Of a DNA stretch of 64,000 nucleotides, positions 11,984 to 21,254 are shown piece after piece. This DNA comes from Rhizobium sp. BG4. Lineage in GTDB: Bacteria; Pseudomonadota; Alphaproteobacteria; Rhizobiales; Rhizobiaceae. A program made the position numbers and the translations under genes. The notes beneath the pieces are model-generated. The model had not been told where the DNA came from and made no database searches. It worked only from the letters and a program-made list of their open reading frames with translations. The stretch is taken from contig NZ_CP044125.1 of assembly GCF_016864575.1 (NCBI RefSeq), positions 1,824,501-1,888,500 on the forward strand, written 5' to 3'. How positions within the stretch are numbered: position 1 is the first letter of the stretch; each line of letters begins with the position of its first letter.

Positions 11984-13894
11984 ATGCGGAGCCACTATCA
12001 CAGCGTCTATGACGGCTGGAAAGCCGACCCCGAGGGTTTCTGGAAGAAAGCCGCGGAGGCGATCGACTGGTTCAGGGAGCCGGAGCAGATATTTTCCGCC
12101 GGTGACGGCGTCTATGGCCGCTGGTTCAAGGGCGGCGAGACCAATACATGCTTCAATTGCCTCGATCGCCATGTTGCCGCCGGACGGGGTGGCGAGAGCG
12201 CTATCATCTTCGACAGCGCCATGAATGGCGCCAAGCGGCGCTTCACCTATGGAGAGGTGCTCGATGAGGTGAAGGCGATTGCGGCGGCGCTGAGCGCACT
12301 CGGCATCGGCAAAGGCGACCGGGTGATCCTCTATATGCCGATGGTGCCGGAGGCGATCTTCTCGATGCTGGCCTGCGCCCGGCTTGGGGCCGTGCATTCC
12401 GTCGTCTTCGGCGGCTTTGCCGCCAGCGAGCTCGCATCGCGTATCGATGATTCGGGTGCCAAGCTGGTCATCACGGCGAGCTGCGGTCTGGAGCCCGGCC
12501 GTGTCGTTGCCTATAAGCCGCTTGTCGATCAGGCCATTGCGACTGCAAAGATCAAACCTGCCCATTGCCTCGTGCTGCAGCGGCAGGAGCTTGCAGCCGA
12601 TCTGACAGAGGGGCGCGACCTTGATTTCGCCGAGACGGTGGATCGCTATCGCGGTGCGGATATCGGCTGTACGCCAGTGCTTGCGACCGATCCGCTCTAC
12701 ATCCTCTACACATCGGGAACGACCGGCCAGCCGAAAGGCGTGGTGCGCGACAATGGTGGCCATATGGTTGCGTTGCATTGGTCGATGGCGAATATCTATG
12801 GGCTGAAGCCCGGCGAGGTCTTCTGGACGGCATCCGATATCGGCTGGGTGGTCGGCCATTCCTATATCGTCTATGCGCCGCTGCTGGCTGGGGTCACGAC
12901 GTTGATCTATGAGGGCAAGCCGGTGGGCACGCCGGATGCCGGGGCATTCTGGCGGGTCGTGTCGGACTACGATGTGCGGGTGCTTTTCACGGCGCCGACG
13001 GCATTCCGGGCCATCCGCCGAGAGGATCCCGATGGCGAGCTTGCGGCGCGCTACAAGAAAGCAAAGTTTCGGGGCTTGTTTCTGGCCGGTGAGCGCGCCG
13101 ATCCGGAAACACTGAAATGGGCGGAGCAGACGCTTGGCGTGCCCGTCATCGATCACTGGTGGCAGACAGAGACCGGCTGGCCGATCGCTGCCAATCCGAT
13201 CGGGCTCGGCGAGTTGCCGGTCAAGCACGGATCGCCCTCCGTGCCGATGCCCGGATACGATATCCAGGTGCTCGACGATGCCGGTCATCCGGTTGCCGCG
13301 GGCACGCTCGGCAATATCGTTGCCAAGCTGCCGCTGCCGCCCGGATGCCTGCCGACGCTGTGGAATGCCGATGCCCGGTTTCGTTCGGCCTATCTCGAGG
13401 AGTTTCCGGGTTACTATAAGACGGCCGACGCCGGCTATATCGATGAGGATGGCTATCTCTTCATCATGTCGCGCACCGACGACATCATCAATTGTGCCGG
13501 GCACCGTCTTTCGACGGGTGCGATGGAAGAAATCTGCGCCAGGCACCCGGATGTTGCCGAATGCGCCGTGGTTGGAATCGCTGATTCGCTGAAGGGTCAG
13601 GTTCCCTGCGGATTGCTCGTGCTGAAGAAGGGCGTAAGGCGCGAATCACCGGAGATCGAATCAGAAGTCGTTAAAATGATTCGTGAAGAAATTGGGCCGG
13701 TTGCCGCCTTCAAAACTGCCATCACCGTCGAAAGGTTACCAAAAACGCGCTCCGGCAAGATTCTGAGGGGCACGATTCAGAAGATTGCGGATGGTCTTCC
13801 CTGGAAAATGCCTGCGACAATTGATGACCCGGTAACACTTGAAGAAGTCGCAGAAGCCTTGCGCCACAGGGGTTTTGGCTCTCGACCCATATAG
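11984..13894 (+). CDS. prpE: Propionyl-CoA synthetase-like AMP-forming acyl-CoA ligase
   Basis: ANL-family enzyme that adenylates a short-chain acid, then transfers it to CoA. The 636-residue protein has the N-terminal ACAS domain (YHSVYDGWKADPEGFW), the P-loop YTSGTTGQPKG, the motif HWWQTETGW, which in my experience of the family marks PrpE (acetyl-CoA synthetases have TWWQTETGG), and the regulated C-terminal lysine motif [20 protein letters not shown] ribosome-binding site precedes the ATG. Its paralogue acsA lies 2 kb downstream. Propionate preference is inferred from motif type; acetate or butyrate use is possible. Confidence 0.85.
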   Translation: MRSHYHSVYDGWKADPEGFWKKAAEAIDWFREPEQIFSAGDGVYGRWFKGGETNTCFNCLDRHVAAGRGGESAIIFDSAMNGAKRRFTYGEVLDEVKAIAAALSALGIGKGDRVILYMPMVPEAIFSMLACARLGAVHSVVFGGFAASELASRIDDSGAKLVITASCGLEPGRVVAYKPLVDQAIATAKIKPAHCLVLQRQELAADLTEGRDLDFAETVDRYRGADIGCTPVLATDPLYILYTSGTTGQPKGVVRDNGGHMVALHWSMANIYGLKPGEVFWTASDIGWVVGHSYIVYAPLLAGVTTLIYEGKPVGTPDAGAFWRVVSDYDVRVLFTAPTAFRAIRREDPDGELAARYKKAKFRGLFLAGERADPETLKWAEQTLGVPVIDHWWQTETGWPIAANPIGLGELPVKHGSPSVPMPGYDIQVLDDAGHPVAAGTLGNIVAKLPLPPGCLPTLWNADARFRSAYLEEFPGYYKTADAGYIDEDGYLFIMSRTDDIINCAGHRLSTGAMEEICARHPDVAECAVVGIADSLKGQVPCGLLVLKKGVRRESPEIESEVVKMIREEIGPVAAFKTAITVERLPKTRSGKILRGTIQKIADGLPWKMPATIDDPVTLEEVAEALRHRGFGSRPI

Positions 13895-13915
13895 GATATT
13901 TGCTATTTGGTAAGA

Positions 13916-13946
13916 ATCGTTGACGAGATGTGACCATCGTTGACGA
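13916..13946 (+). promoter_or_regulatory. Pair of 11-base direct repeats upstream of the flagellin gene
   Basis: ATCGTTGACGA occurs at 13916-13926 and again at 13936-13946, exactly 20 bases apart (about two helical turns). The similarity continues into the flanks. The second copy includes a -35-like TTGACG. The arrangement suggests a same-face activator binding site or tandem promoter for flagellin; the regulator is not identified. Confidence 0.55.
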
Positions 13947-13984
13947 CTTGTTAACCATGTTCTCATTAGCTTTCCCTCAACGGA

Positions 13985-14000
13985 CACCTGAGCTCAGGTG
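13985..14000. promoter_or_regulatory. Perfect 16-base palindrome in the flagellin 5' region
   Basis: CACCTGAGCTCAGGTG is a perfect inverted repeat 72 bases before the flagellin start. It could be an operator, or a hairpin in the mRNA leader. No family assignment can be made. Confidence 0.5.
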
Positions 14001-14071
14001 AAGCATGAAGCACCGCCACCGCCGGCCTCTGCCGGTATGCTCCTTCATCCTCACGAGAAGTGGAAAAAGCG

Positions 14072-14980
14072 ATGTCAAGCATCCTGACTAACACGGCTGC
14101 GATGTCAGCTCTTCAGACCCTGCGCAGCGTCAACCAGAGCCTGCAGACGACGCAGGCACACGTTTCTTCCGGCCTCCGCGTTGCCAAGGCCGCCGACAAT
14201 GCCGCCTACTGGTCGATCGCGACGACGATGAAATCCGACAACAAGGCGCTGTCGGCCGTCTCCGACGCGCTGGGTCTCGGCGCCGCCAAGGTCGATACCG
14301 CCTATTCGGCCATGGACAACGCCATCGACGTCGTTACCGAAATCAAGGCGAAGATCGTTGCCGCAACTGAAAAGGGCGTCGACAAGTCGAAGATCCAGGA
14401 AGAAATCACCCAGCTGCAGGCGCAGCTGAAAAGCATTTCGGAATCGGCCTCCTTCTCCGGTGAAAACTGGGTTGCGGGCAACGGCACGAAGAGCGTCGTC
14501 TCGACCTTCGTTCGCGATGGCTCGAACGGCATCTCGGTCAAGATGACCGACTACATTCTCGACAGCGGCTCGACGGGCAACGTCCTGTTCGGCACGACGA
14601 CCGGCGGTGTTATCGACACCTCGACGGGCATTCTCGGCACGTCCAACGGCTCGGTCGGTTCGGTCTACTCGATGAACATCAGCAACCTGTCGTCCGACGA
14701 TATCGCCTCGGCGTTGAACAATGTCGAGAACGCACTGAAGGCGATGACGAGCGCCGGTTCGCAGCTCGGCTCGATCTCGACGCGCATTCAGCTGCAGGAG
14801 AATTTCGTCTCTACACTCAGCGACTCGATCGACTCCGGTGTCGGGCGATTGGTGGACGCGGATATGGAAGAGGAATCGTCGAAACTGACGGCACTGCAGA
14901 CGCAGCAGCAGCTTGCGATCCAGTCGCTGTCGATCGCCAACTCCGCTTCGCAGAACATCCTGTCGCTGTTCCGCAGCTAA
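14072..14980 (+). CDS. Flagellin (orphan, outside a flagellar cluster)
   Basis: Filament subunit of the rhizobial complex-flagellum type. The conserved N-terminal helices start MSSILTNTAAMSALQTLRSVNQ and contain SSGLRVAKAADNAAYWSIA; the conserved C-terminal helices end QSLSIANSASQNILSLFRS; a short variable region with GS/T-rich loops lies between. ATG 14072 is chosen over the in-frame GTG at 14060 because flagellins begin at this MxSILTN motif and a GAGAAG sequence precedes it. The protein has 302 residues. It stands alone between prpE and trcR, with its own promoter repeats and terminator. Rhizobia are known to carry extra flagellin genes outside the main cluster; the precise paralogue is not assignable here. 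Confidence 0.95.
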   Translation: MSSILTNTAAMSALQTLRSVNQSLQTTQAHVSSGLRVAKAADNAAYWSIATTMKSDNKALSAVSDALGLGAAKVDTAYSAMDNAIDVVTEIKAKIVAATEKGVDKSKIQEEITQLQAQLKSISESASFSGENWVAGNGTKSVVSTFVRDGSNGISVKMTDYILDSGSTGNVLFGTTTGGVIDTSTGILGTSNGSVGSVYSMNISNLSSDDIASALNNVENALKAMTSAGSQLGSISTRIQLQENFVSTLSDSIDSGVGRLVDADMEEESSKLTALQTQQQLAIQSLSIANSASQNILSLFRS

Positions 14981-15000
14981 GCGGCAGCAAGCGGCCAATA

Positions 15001-15032
15001 AAAAACCCGCCGGAGCGATCCGGCGGGTTTTT
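15001..15032. terminator. Bidirectional terminator between flagellin and trcR
   Basis: AAAAACCCGCCGGA pairs perfectly with TCCGGCGGGTTTTT around a GCGA tetraloop. With an A tract on one side and a T tract on the other it can stop both the flagellin transcript and the converging trcR transcript. Confidence 0.92.
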
Positions 15033-15051
15033 CGTTTGGAGAGAAAGACGA

Positions 15052-15753
15052 TCAGAACTGATCGTCTTCGTCCTCATCCTTGGAAGACGACTTCAGCGAC
15101 TTCAGCTTTGCGAAGACCGCATCGGCGTCGATTTCGCGCTCTTCTTCACGCTCGTAGCTCGGCGTCAGGCGCTCGGTCTCCTGAGCGGATTCGAGCGTTG
15201 CGCCCAGTTCGGCTGCGGTCGGCAGCGGACGGCCCTTGGCTGCCTTTTCGACTTCCATGTCGAGGTCGATCTGGCTGCAGAGGCCGAGCGTTACCGGGTC
15301 CATCGGCGTCAGGTTTGCGGAGTTCCAGTGGGTGCGCTCGCGGATCTGTTCGATCGTCGACTTGGTGGTGCCAACGAGACGCGAGATCTGGGCGTCCTTC
15401 AGTTCCGGATGGTTGCGAACCAGCCAGAGAATGGCGTTCGGACGATCCTGGCGCTTGGAAACCGGCGTGTAGCGCGGGCCGCGGCGCTTCGATTCCGGAA
15501 CGCGAACCTTCGGCTCGGAAAGCTTCAGCTTGTGGTTCGGGTTGCCCTCGGCGCGCGCTATTTCGTCGCGGGACAGCTGGCCGGTTGCGATCGGATCCAG
15601 GCCCTTGATGCCCTGCGCAGCTTCACCATCGGCGATCGCTTTGACTTCCAGAGGATGCAGCTTGCAGAACTGTGCGATCTGGTCGAAAGACAGCGCCGTG
15701 TTGTCGACGAGCCAGATGGCAGTCGCTTTCGGCATGAGCAGTTGTTGAGCCAT
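15052..15753 (-). CDS. trcR: DUF1013 cell-cycle transcriptional regulator TrcR
   Basis: The 233-residue protein begins MAQQLLMPKATAIWLVDNTALSF and has the DUF1013 layout: two helix-turn-helix-like segments (LSFDQIAQFCKLHPLEVKAI and DAQISRLVGTTKSTIEQIRE), then a linker and an acidic tail ending DEDEDDQF. In other alphaproteobacteria TrcR has been described as a conserved protein that associates with RNA polymerase and supports CtrA-dependent cell-cycle control. An AGAAGGA sequence precedes the ATG. The family assignment is firm; the role in this organism is inferred from the family. Confidence 0.85.
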   Translation of the reverse strand: MAQQLLMPKATAIWLVDNTALSFDQIAQFCKLHPLEVKAIADGEAAQGIKGLDPIATGQLSRDEIARAEGNPNHKLKLSEPKVRVPESKRRGPRYTPVSKRQDRPNAILWLVRNHPELKDAQISRLVGTTKSTIEQIRERTHWNSANLTPMDPVTLGLCSQIDLDMEVEKAAKGRPLPTAAELGATLESAQETERLTPSYEREEEREIDADAVFAKLKSLKSSSKDEDEDDQF

Positions 15754-15985
15754 GGATATAGTCCTTCTGTCGTCCGCGCCGGTGTCGCGGTCCGTGGATT
15801 GTCACCACAATGTCCGGGAAATATTGGCGCTATATAACCGGAGTGACGCAGAATTGCAATTGATCCGGAATGAAATGACCTTTGTCTAATTGCCGGGCCG
15901 TTTTGACCTGCTATGAATGCCCTGAATTGAGTCCCGGGCGCTGCTTCGTGCGGCGAAACCGGTGCCCGCGTGAGGAGGAGTTTCC

Positions 15986-17941
15986 ATGTCGGAGAAGATC
16001 TATCCGGTTACCAAACCGGTGAAGAGCCATGCCCTGATCGACAAGGCGAAATACGAGAAGTGGTACGAGGAGAGCGTCGAGAATCCGGACAAGTTCTGGG
16101 GCAAGCACGGCAAGCGCATCGACTGGTTCAAGCCCTATACCAAGGTCAAGAACACTTCCTTCACCGGCAAGGTTTCGATTAAGTGGTTCGAAGACGGCCA
16201 GACCAACGTCTCCTATAACTGCATCGACCGTCACCTGAAGACGCATGGCAACCAGACCGCCATCATCTTCGAAGGCGACAACCCCTACGTCGACAAGAAG
16301 ATCACCTATAACGAGCTCTACGAGCACGTCTGCCGGATGGCGAACGTGCTGAAGAAGCACGGCGTCAAGAAGGGCGACCGCGTCACCGTCTACATGCCGA
16401 TGATCCCCGAAGCGGCTTATGCGATGCTCGCCTGTTCGCGCATCGGCGCCGTACATTCGGTGGTCTTCGGCGGCTTCTCGCCGGAAGCGCTGGCCGGCCG
16501 TATTGTCGACTGTGAATCGACCTTCGTCATCACCTGCGACGAGGGCGTGCGCGGTGGCAAGCCGGTACCGCTCAAGGAAAATACCGACACCGCGATCCAT
16601 ATCGCCGCCAAGCAGCATGTCATCGTCGACAAGGTGCTGGTCGTGCGCCGCACCGGCGGCAAGACCGGCTGGGCGCCGGGCCGCGATCTCTGGTACCACC
16701 AGGAAGTCGCCACCGTGAAGGCCGAATGCCCGCCGGTGAAGATGAAGGCGGAAGATCCGTTGTTCATCCTCTACACCTCGGGCTCGACCGGCAAGCCGAA
16801 GGGCGTGCTGCACACTACCGGTGGCTATCTCGTCTACGCGTCTATGACGCATGAATATGTCTTCGATTATCACCCCGGCGATATCTACTGGTGCACGGCC
16901 GATGTCGGCTGGGTCACCGGTCACTCCTATATCGTCTACGGACCGCTTTCGAACTGCGCGACGACGCTGATGTTCGAGGGCGTGCCGAACTTCCCGGATC
17001 AGGGCCGTTTCTGGGAAATCATCGACAAGCACAAGGTCAACATCTTCTACACCGCACCGACGGCGATCCGCTCGCTGATGGGCGCCGGCGATCATTTCGT
17101 CACCCGCTCGTCGCGCTCCTCGCTGCGGCTGCTCGGAACGGTCGGCGAGCCGATCAATCCGGAAGCCTGGGAATGGTATTACAACGTCGTCGGCGACAAG
17201 CGCTGCCCGGTCATCGATACCTGGTGGCAGACGGAAACCGGTGGTCACATGATCACGCCGCTGCCGGGTGCGACCGATCTGAAGCCCGGTTCGGCCACCG
17301 TGCCGTTCTTCGGCGTCAAGCCGCAGCTGGTCGACAATGAGGGCAAGGTGCTCGAAGGTGCGGCCGACGGCAATCTCTGCATCACCGACAGCTGGCCGGG
17401 CCAGATGCGCACCGTCTATGGCGACCACGAGCGCTTCATCCAGACCTACTTCTCGACGTACAAGGGCAAGTATTTCACCGGCGACGGCTGCCGCCGCGAC
17501 GAGGATGGCTATTACTGGATCACCGGCCGCGTCGACGACGTGCTGAACGTTTCCGGCCATCGTCTCGGCACGGCCGAAGTGGAATCGGCGCTCGTCTCGC
17601 ACAATCTCGTCTCGGAAGCCGCCGTCGTCGGCTATCCGCATGCGATCAAGGGTCAGGGCATTTATTGCTACGTGACGCTGATGGCCGGCAACGAGGGCTC
17701 TGACGAGCTGCGCCAGCAGCTGATCAAGCATGTCCGCACCGAAATCGGCCCGATCGCCTCGCCCGACAAGATCCAGTTCGCGCCGGGTCTGCCGAAGACC
17801 CGCTCCGGCAAGATCATGCGCCGCATCCTGCGCAAGATTGCCGAGGACGATTTCGGATCGCTCGGCGATACCTCGACGCTCGCCGATCCCGCCGTCGTCG
17901 ACGATCTCATCGCCAATCGCCAGAACAAGGCGAGCGCCTGA
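15986..17941 (+). CDS. acsA: Acetyl-CoA synthetase (acetate-CoA ligase)
   Basis: AMP-forming enzyme that activates acetate for central metabolism. The 651-residue protein has the family length, the P-loop [11 protein letters not shown], the acetate-pocket motif [12 protein letters not shown] and the acetylation-regulated lysine motif [26 protein letters not shown] ribosome-binding site (15971-15977) lies upstream of ATG 15986. It is transcribed alone: about 230 bases of non-coding DNA separate it from divergent trcR, and a strong terminator follows. Confidence 0.96.
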   Translation: MSEKIYPVTKPVKSHALIDKAKYEKWYEESVENPDKFWGKHGKRIDWFKPYTKVKNTSFTGKVSIKWFEDGQTNVSYNCIDRHLKTHGNQTAIIFEGDNPYVDKKITYNELYEHVCRMANVLKKHGVKKGDRVTVYMPMIPEAAYAMLACSRIGAVHSVVFGGFSPEALAGRIVDCESTFVITCDEGVRGGKPVPLKENTDTAIHIAAKQHVIVDKVLVVRRTGGKTGWAPGRDLWYHQEVATVKAECPPVKMKAEDPLFILYTSGSTGKPKGVLHTTGGYLVYASMTHEYVFDYHPGDIYWCTADVGWVTGHSYIVYGPLSNCATTLMFEGVPNFPDQGRFWEIIDKHKVNIFYTAPTAIRSLMGAGDHFVTRSSRSSLRLLGTVGEPINPEAWEWYYNVVGDKRCPVIDTWWQTETGGHMITPLPGATDLKPGSATVPFFGVKPQLVDNEGKVLEGAADGNLCITDSWPGQMRTVYGDHERFIQTYFSTYKGKYFTGDGCRRDEDGYYWITGRVDDVLNVSGHRLGTAEVESALVSHNLVSEAAVVGYPHAIKGQGIYCYVTLMAGNEGSDELRQQLIKHVRTEIGPIASPDKIQFAPGLPKTRSGKIMRRILRKIAEDDFGSLGDTSTLADPAVVDDLIANRQNKASA

Positions 17942-17945
17942 TCTC

Positions 17946-17975
17946 AAAAGCCGCTCCCATCCGGAGCGGCTTTTT
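17946..17975. terminator. Terminator between acsA and the nuclease gene
   Basis: AAAAGCCGCTCC pairs with GGAGCGGCTTTTT around a five-base loop directly after acsA. It touches the stop codon of the converging nuclease gene and probably serves both strands. Confidence 0.9.
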
Positions 17976-18421
17976 CAATTGGTGCTGGCGCAGGCTATAC
18001 GGGGCTTGCGCCCGCCATCATATCCGGCGGCAAGGCCAGCACTCAGCATCTCCTGAGCCGGATTCCTCCCGTCTTGCATGGCGACATCGGCGACGATGCG
18101 GCCAAAATATTTGTCGCCGCTGATATTGGTCAGCCTGATGTGCGGCGAACTGGCCGCCATTTCATCCAGCACGGAACGTGCCTGTTCGGCTGCTTGCCTG
18201 ATAGCGGGGCATTTCGATTTCATTTCCGGTGCGTCGATGCCGCGGATGCGGACATAGACTTCAATGCGCTGCTGCGGCCAGGGGGCCGCTTCCACCAGAA
18301 GCGTGTCACCGTCTATGACGCGAATGATCTCCGCAGCGACCGGACCGGTAATCTGCTCGGCGCTCTCCACTGTAAGCGGAAAGACAGACATGGCGACAAG
18401 AATCGAAATTATCGTCCTCAT
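17975..18421 (-). CDS. Secreted thermonuclease-family (SNase-like) protein
   Basis: A staphylococcal-nuclease-fold protein of 148 residues from ATG 18421, which gives a clean signal peptide (MRTIISILVAMSVFPLTVESAE). The SNase core has IDGDTLLVEA, YVRIRGIDAPE and DKYFGRIVADV, corresponding to the calcium-binding and catalytic-arginine segments of the family. A longer frame from TTG 18457 would place a polar leader before the signal peptide and is less likely. It probably acts in the periplasm or outside the cell on nucleic acids; activity is inferred from motifs only. Confidence 0.82.
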   Translation of the reverse strand: MRTIISILVAMSVFPLTVESAEQITGPVAAEIIRVIDGDTLLVEAAPWPQQRIEVYVRIRGIDAPEMKSKCPAIRQAAEQARSVLDEMAASSPHIRLTNISGDKYFGRIVADVAMQDGRNPAQEMLSAGLAAGYDGGRKPRIACASTN

Positions 18422-18470
18422 GTAGAGGAATAAATTCCGATAATTTGCCGCTGTCAATAGGAATATTTAC

Positions 18471-18692
18471 TTAGAAATCGATGGCGCGGCCGTTGATCTC
18501 GTAGTCGCCGAAGCGGGCGGGTTCGGCGCCGCCGCGGCCGCCGATTTCCGCGGGCAGGTTCATGGGTGTCGCGTTGCGCCGGCGCTCTTCAGCTTCGGCA
18601 AGCGCACGTTTGGCGGCAGGCGAAAGGGGTTTGCGCGCTTCGGCGCCTTCCACGGCTGGGCCTTCGGTGTTGTCGTTGTCAGCTGATTGCAT
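18471..18692 (-). CDS. DUF1674 / SDHAF4-like succinate dehydrogenase assembly factor
   Basis: Small 73-residue protein with the DUF1674 C-terminal signature EIGGRGGAEPARFGDYEINGRAIDF (read in two parts), shared with mitochondrial SDHAF4, which binds flavinylated SdhA and protects it during complex II assembly. The N-terminal half is low-complexity and charged (KRALAEAEERRR). It lies 49 bases upstream of the nuclease gene on the same strand. In alphaproteobacteria the family is often next to htpX/rsmB, as here. The role is inferred from the mitochondrial homologue. Confidence 0.85.
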   Translation of the reverse strand: MQSADNDNTEGPAVEGAEARKPLSPAAKRALAEAEERRRNATPMNLPAEIGGRGGAEPARFGDYEINGRAIDF

Positions 18693-18803
18693 GGGGCTAT
18701 CCTGCCGGAAAATATTGAAAGTGGCGGGCGAATAACCAAATCATAGTGCCTGGAAGGGCCGATTGAAACCCTTGAGCCGCCACATAGGAGATGGAGACCC
18801 TCG

Positions 18804-19766
18804 ATGAACCTCGTTCGTACTGCCATGTTGCTTGCCTTCATGACGGCCCTGTTCATGTTCGTCGGATTCCTGATCGGTGGCCGCGGCGGCATGATGATCG
18901 CCTTCCTGATCGCCGCCGGCATGAACTTCTTCTCCTACTGGAATTCGGGAAACATGGTGCTGTCGGCCTATCGCGCCCAGGAGGTCGATGAGCGCAATGC
19001 GCCTGAATTCTACGGCATTGTTCGCGATCTGGCACGAAATGCCGGCCTGCCGATGCCCATGGTCTATCTCTACGACAATCCGCAGCCGAATGCCTTTGCG
19101 ACCGGCCGCAATCCCGAGAACGCCGCCGTTGCCGCCTCGACTGGCCTTCTTCAGGTTCTGTCGCCGCAGGAAGTGGCCGGCGTCATGGCGCATGAGCTCG
19201 CCCATGTTCAAAACCGCGATACACTGACCATGACGATCACCGCGACACTCGCCGGTGCGATCTCGATGCTCGGCAATTTCGCCTTCTTCTTTGGTGGCAA
19301 TCGCGGCAACAACAATAATCCGCTCGGCTTCATCGGCGTTCTCGTGGCGATGATCGTGGCGCCTTTGGCCGCCATGCTGGTGCAGATGGCGATCAGCCGC
19401 ACGCGCGAATATTCGGCCGATCGGCGCGGTGCCGAGATTTGCGGCAATCCGCTGTGGCTTGCCTCGGCGCTTGGCAAGATCGCCCGCGGCGCGGCGCAGG
19501 TGCCGAATTATGACGCGGAGCGCAATCCGGCGACGGCGCATATGTTCATCATCAATCCGTTGTCCGGCGAGCGCATGGACAACCTGTTTTCGACCCATCC
19601 GAATACCGAAAACCGCATCGCCGCACTGCAGGAAATGGCCCGCGGCGGCATGAATGTCTCGACGGCACCGGCTCGGACTGCTAATCCGTCGCGGAAATCG
19701 CGCTCTGTTCCGGATACCGGCCTTGGCCGCGGTGATTCCCAACCGCCCAAAGGTCCGTGGTCTTGA
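18804..19766 (+). CDS. htpX: Inner-membrane zinc metalloprotease HtpX
   Basis: M48 protease that degrades misfolded membrane proteins. The 320-residue protein has two N-terminal membrane segments (residues about 7-50), the zinc motif HELAH in [13 protein letters not shown], two further membrane segments ([20 protein letters not shown] and [20 protein letters not shown]) and the third zinc ligand region [13 protein letters not shown]. The C-terminal tail is rich in S, P and R. A GGAG lies eleven bases before the ATG. The stop overlaps the GTG start of rsmB, so the two genes are coupled. Confidence 0.95.
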   Translation: MNLVRTAMLLAFMTALFMFVGFLIGGRGGMMIAFLIAAGMNFFSYWNSGNMVLSAYRAQEVDERNAPEFYGIVRDLARNAGLPMPMVYLYDNPQPNAFATGRNPENAAVAASTGLLQVLSPQEVAGVMAHELAHVQNRDTLTMTITATLAGAISMLGNFAFFFGGNRGNNNNPLGFIGVLVAMIVAPLAAMLVQMAISRTREYSADRRGAEICGNPLWLASALGKIARGAAQVPNYDAERNPATAHMFIINPLSGERMDNLFSTHPNTENRIAALQEMARGGMNVSTAPARTANPSRKSRSVPDTGLGRGDSQPPKGPWS

Positions 19767-21142
19767 ATTCGAACGGCAAGAAGCCAGCCAACAAGAACAG
19801 CAACAAACCGGGTGAGCGCCCGCCGGCAAAGCCCGGTCTGCAGGCGCGCTCCACTGCCGCCAAGATCCTTGCTGCGGTGGTCGACAAGAAGCTGCCGCTC
19901 GATGGCGCTCTCGATCACGAGCATGGCAATCCGGCCTACAAGGCGCTCGGCGAAAGCGACCGCGCGCTTGTCCGCGCGATCCTGAATTCGGCGCTCCGGC
20001 ATCTGCCGCGCATCGATGCGGCGATTGCCTCGCTTCTTGATTCCCCGCTGCCGGATGGCGCCCGCGCTCTGCATCACGTTCTCGTCGTCGGTGCCGCGCA
20101 GATCCTTTATCTCGACGTGCCCGATCATTCGGCCGTCGACCTCGCCGTCGAGCAGGCGAACAACGATCCCCGCAACCGCCGCTTTGCCAAGCTCGTCAAC
20201 GCCATCCTGCGGCGTCTCGGCCGCGAGAAGGAAGCGATCCTGGCCTCCGTTGCCGATGTTCCGGCCATGCCGGACTGGTTCCTGGCGCGTCTGACCAAGG
20301 CTTACGGCAGGCAAGCGGCGCTCGCCATTTCGGATTCCCAGCTGGAACCCGCGGCAATCGACCTGACCGTGAAAGCCGATGCTGCCGCCTGGGCTGAGCG
20401 TCTGAATGGCGCCGTGCTGCCGACAGGCGGCGTGCGGCTGGCCGCCTTCGATGGCAGCATTCCCTCGCTTGAAGGCTTCGAGGACGGCGCCTGGTGGGTA
20501 CAGGATGCTGCAGCCAGCATCCCCGCGAAACTGTTCGGCGATCTCACCGGCAAGCGCGTTGCCGATCTCTGCGCTGCGCCGGGCGGCAAGACGGCCCAGC
20601 TCATCCTCGCCGGCGGCAAGGTCACGGCGATCGATCAGTCTGAAAACCGCCTGAAGCGGTTGCGTTCCAATCTCGCAAGGCTCGGGCTGGAAGCGGAAAC
20701 GCTTGTCACGGATCTCACCAAGTTCCAGCCTGAAGAGGGTTTCGATGCGATCCTGCTCGACGCCCCCTGTTCCTCGACCGGCACGACCCGGCGCCATCCG
20801 GATGTTCTCTGGACCAAGGGGCCGGAGGAGATCGAGAAGCTGGCCGGCGTCCAAGAACGGCTGCTGCGTCACGCGCTGGCGTTTCTGAAGCCCGATGGCG
20901 TCATCGTCTTCTCGAACTGCTCGCTCGATCCCGCCGAAGGCGAGGACGTGATCGCGCGTGTTCTTGCCGATGTTCCCGGCATTGCCCGGATACCGATCGA
21001 TGCGGCATCCTGGCCGGGCCTTGAGCAGGCCATCAGCCCGCTTGGCGATTTCCGCACGACCCCCGTTATGCTGCCGATGCCTGATGGGATCGCTTCGGGG
21101 CTGGATGGTTTCTACGCCGCGGTGTTGCGACGTGTTGCCTGA
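19757..21142 (+). CDS. rsmB: 16S rRNA (cytosine(967)-C5)-methyltransferase RsmB-like
   Basis: RNA m5C methyltransferase with an N-terminal NusB-like RNA-binding domain (about residues 30-160) and a C-terminal Rossmann SAM domain with [12 protein letters not shown], the first-cysteine motif [20 protein letters not shown] and the catalytic-cysteine motif [12 protein letters not shown]. It has 461 residues from GTG 19757, which overlaps the last ten bases of htpX; TTG 19763 is an alternative. The family is clear; the exact position methylated (C967) is taken from the family. Confidence 0.9.
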   Translation: MVLNSNGKKPANKNSNKPGERPPAKPGLQARSTAAKILAAVVDKKLPLDGALDHEHGNPAYKALGESDRALVRAILNSALRHLPRIDAAIASLLDSPLPDGARALHHVLVVGAAQILYLDVPDHSAVDLAVEQANNDPRNRRFAKLVNAILRRLGREKEAILASVADVPAMPDWFLARLTKAYGRQAALAISDSQLEPAAIDLTVKADAAAWAERLNGAVLPTGGVRLAAFDGSIPSLEGFEDGAWWVQDAAASIPAKLFGDLTGKRVADLCAAPGGKTAQLILAGGKVTAIDQSENRLKRLRSNLARLGLEAETLVTDLTKFQPEEGFDAILLDAPCSSTGTTRRHPDVLWTKGPEEIEKLAGVQERLLRHALAFLKPDGVIVFSNCSLDPAEGEDVIARVLADVPGIARIPIDAASWPGLEQAISPLGDFRTTPVMLPMPDGIASGLDGFYAAVLRRVA

Positions 21143-21254
21143 TTGCAAGGCAGCTTCTTATATTTCATCTTTGTCACGAATTAATGCAGCCCACCCGGTG
21201 AAAGCGGCTCTCGTTCACCTATTCTTAATCACGAGGGTCAATAGAAAATAAATT

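Noticed and set aside
15911..17947. 678-codon open frame antisense to acsA
   Set aside because: It is opposite a full-length acetyl-CoA synthetase and has no family features. A similar antisense frame occurs over prpE, as expected from codon bias.
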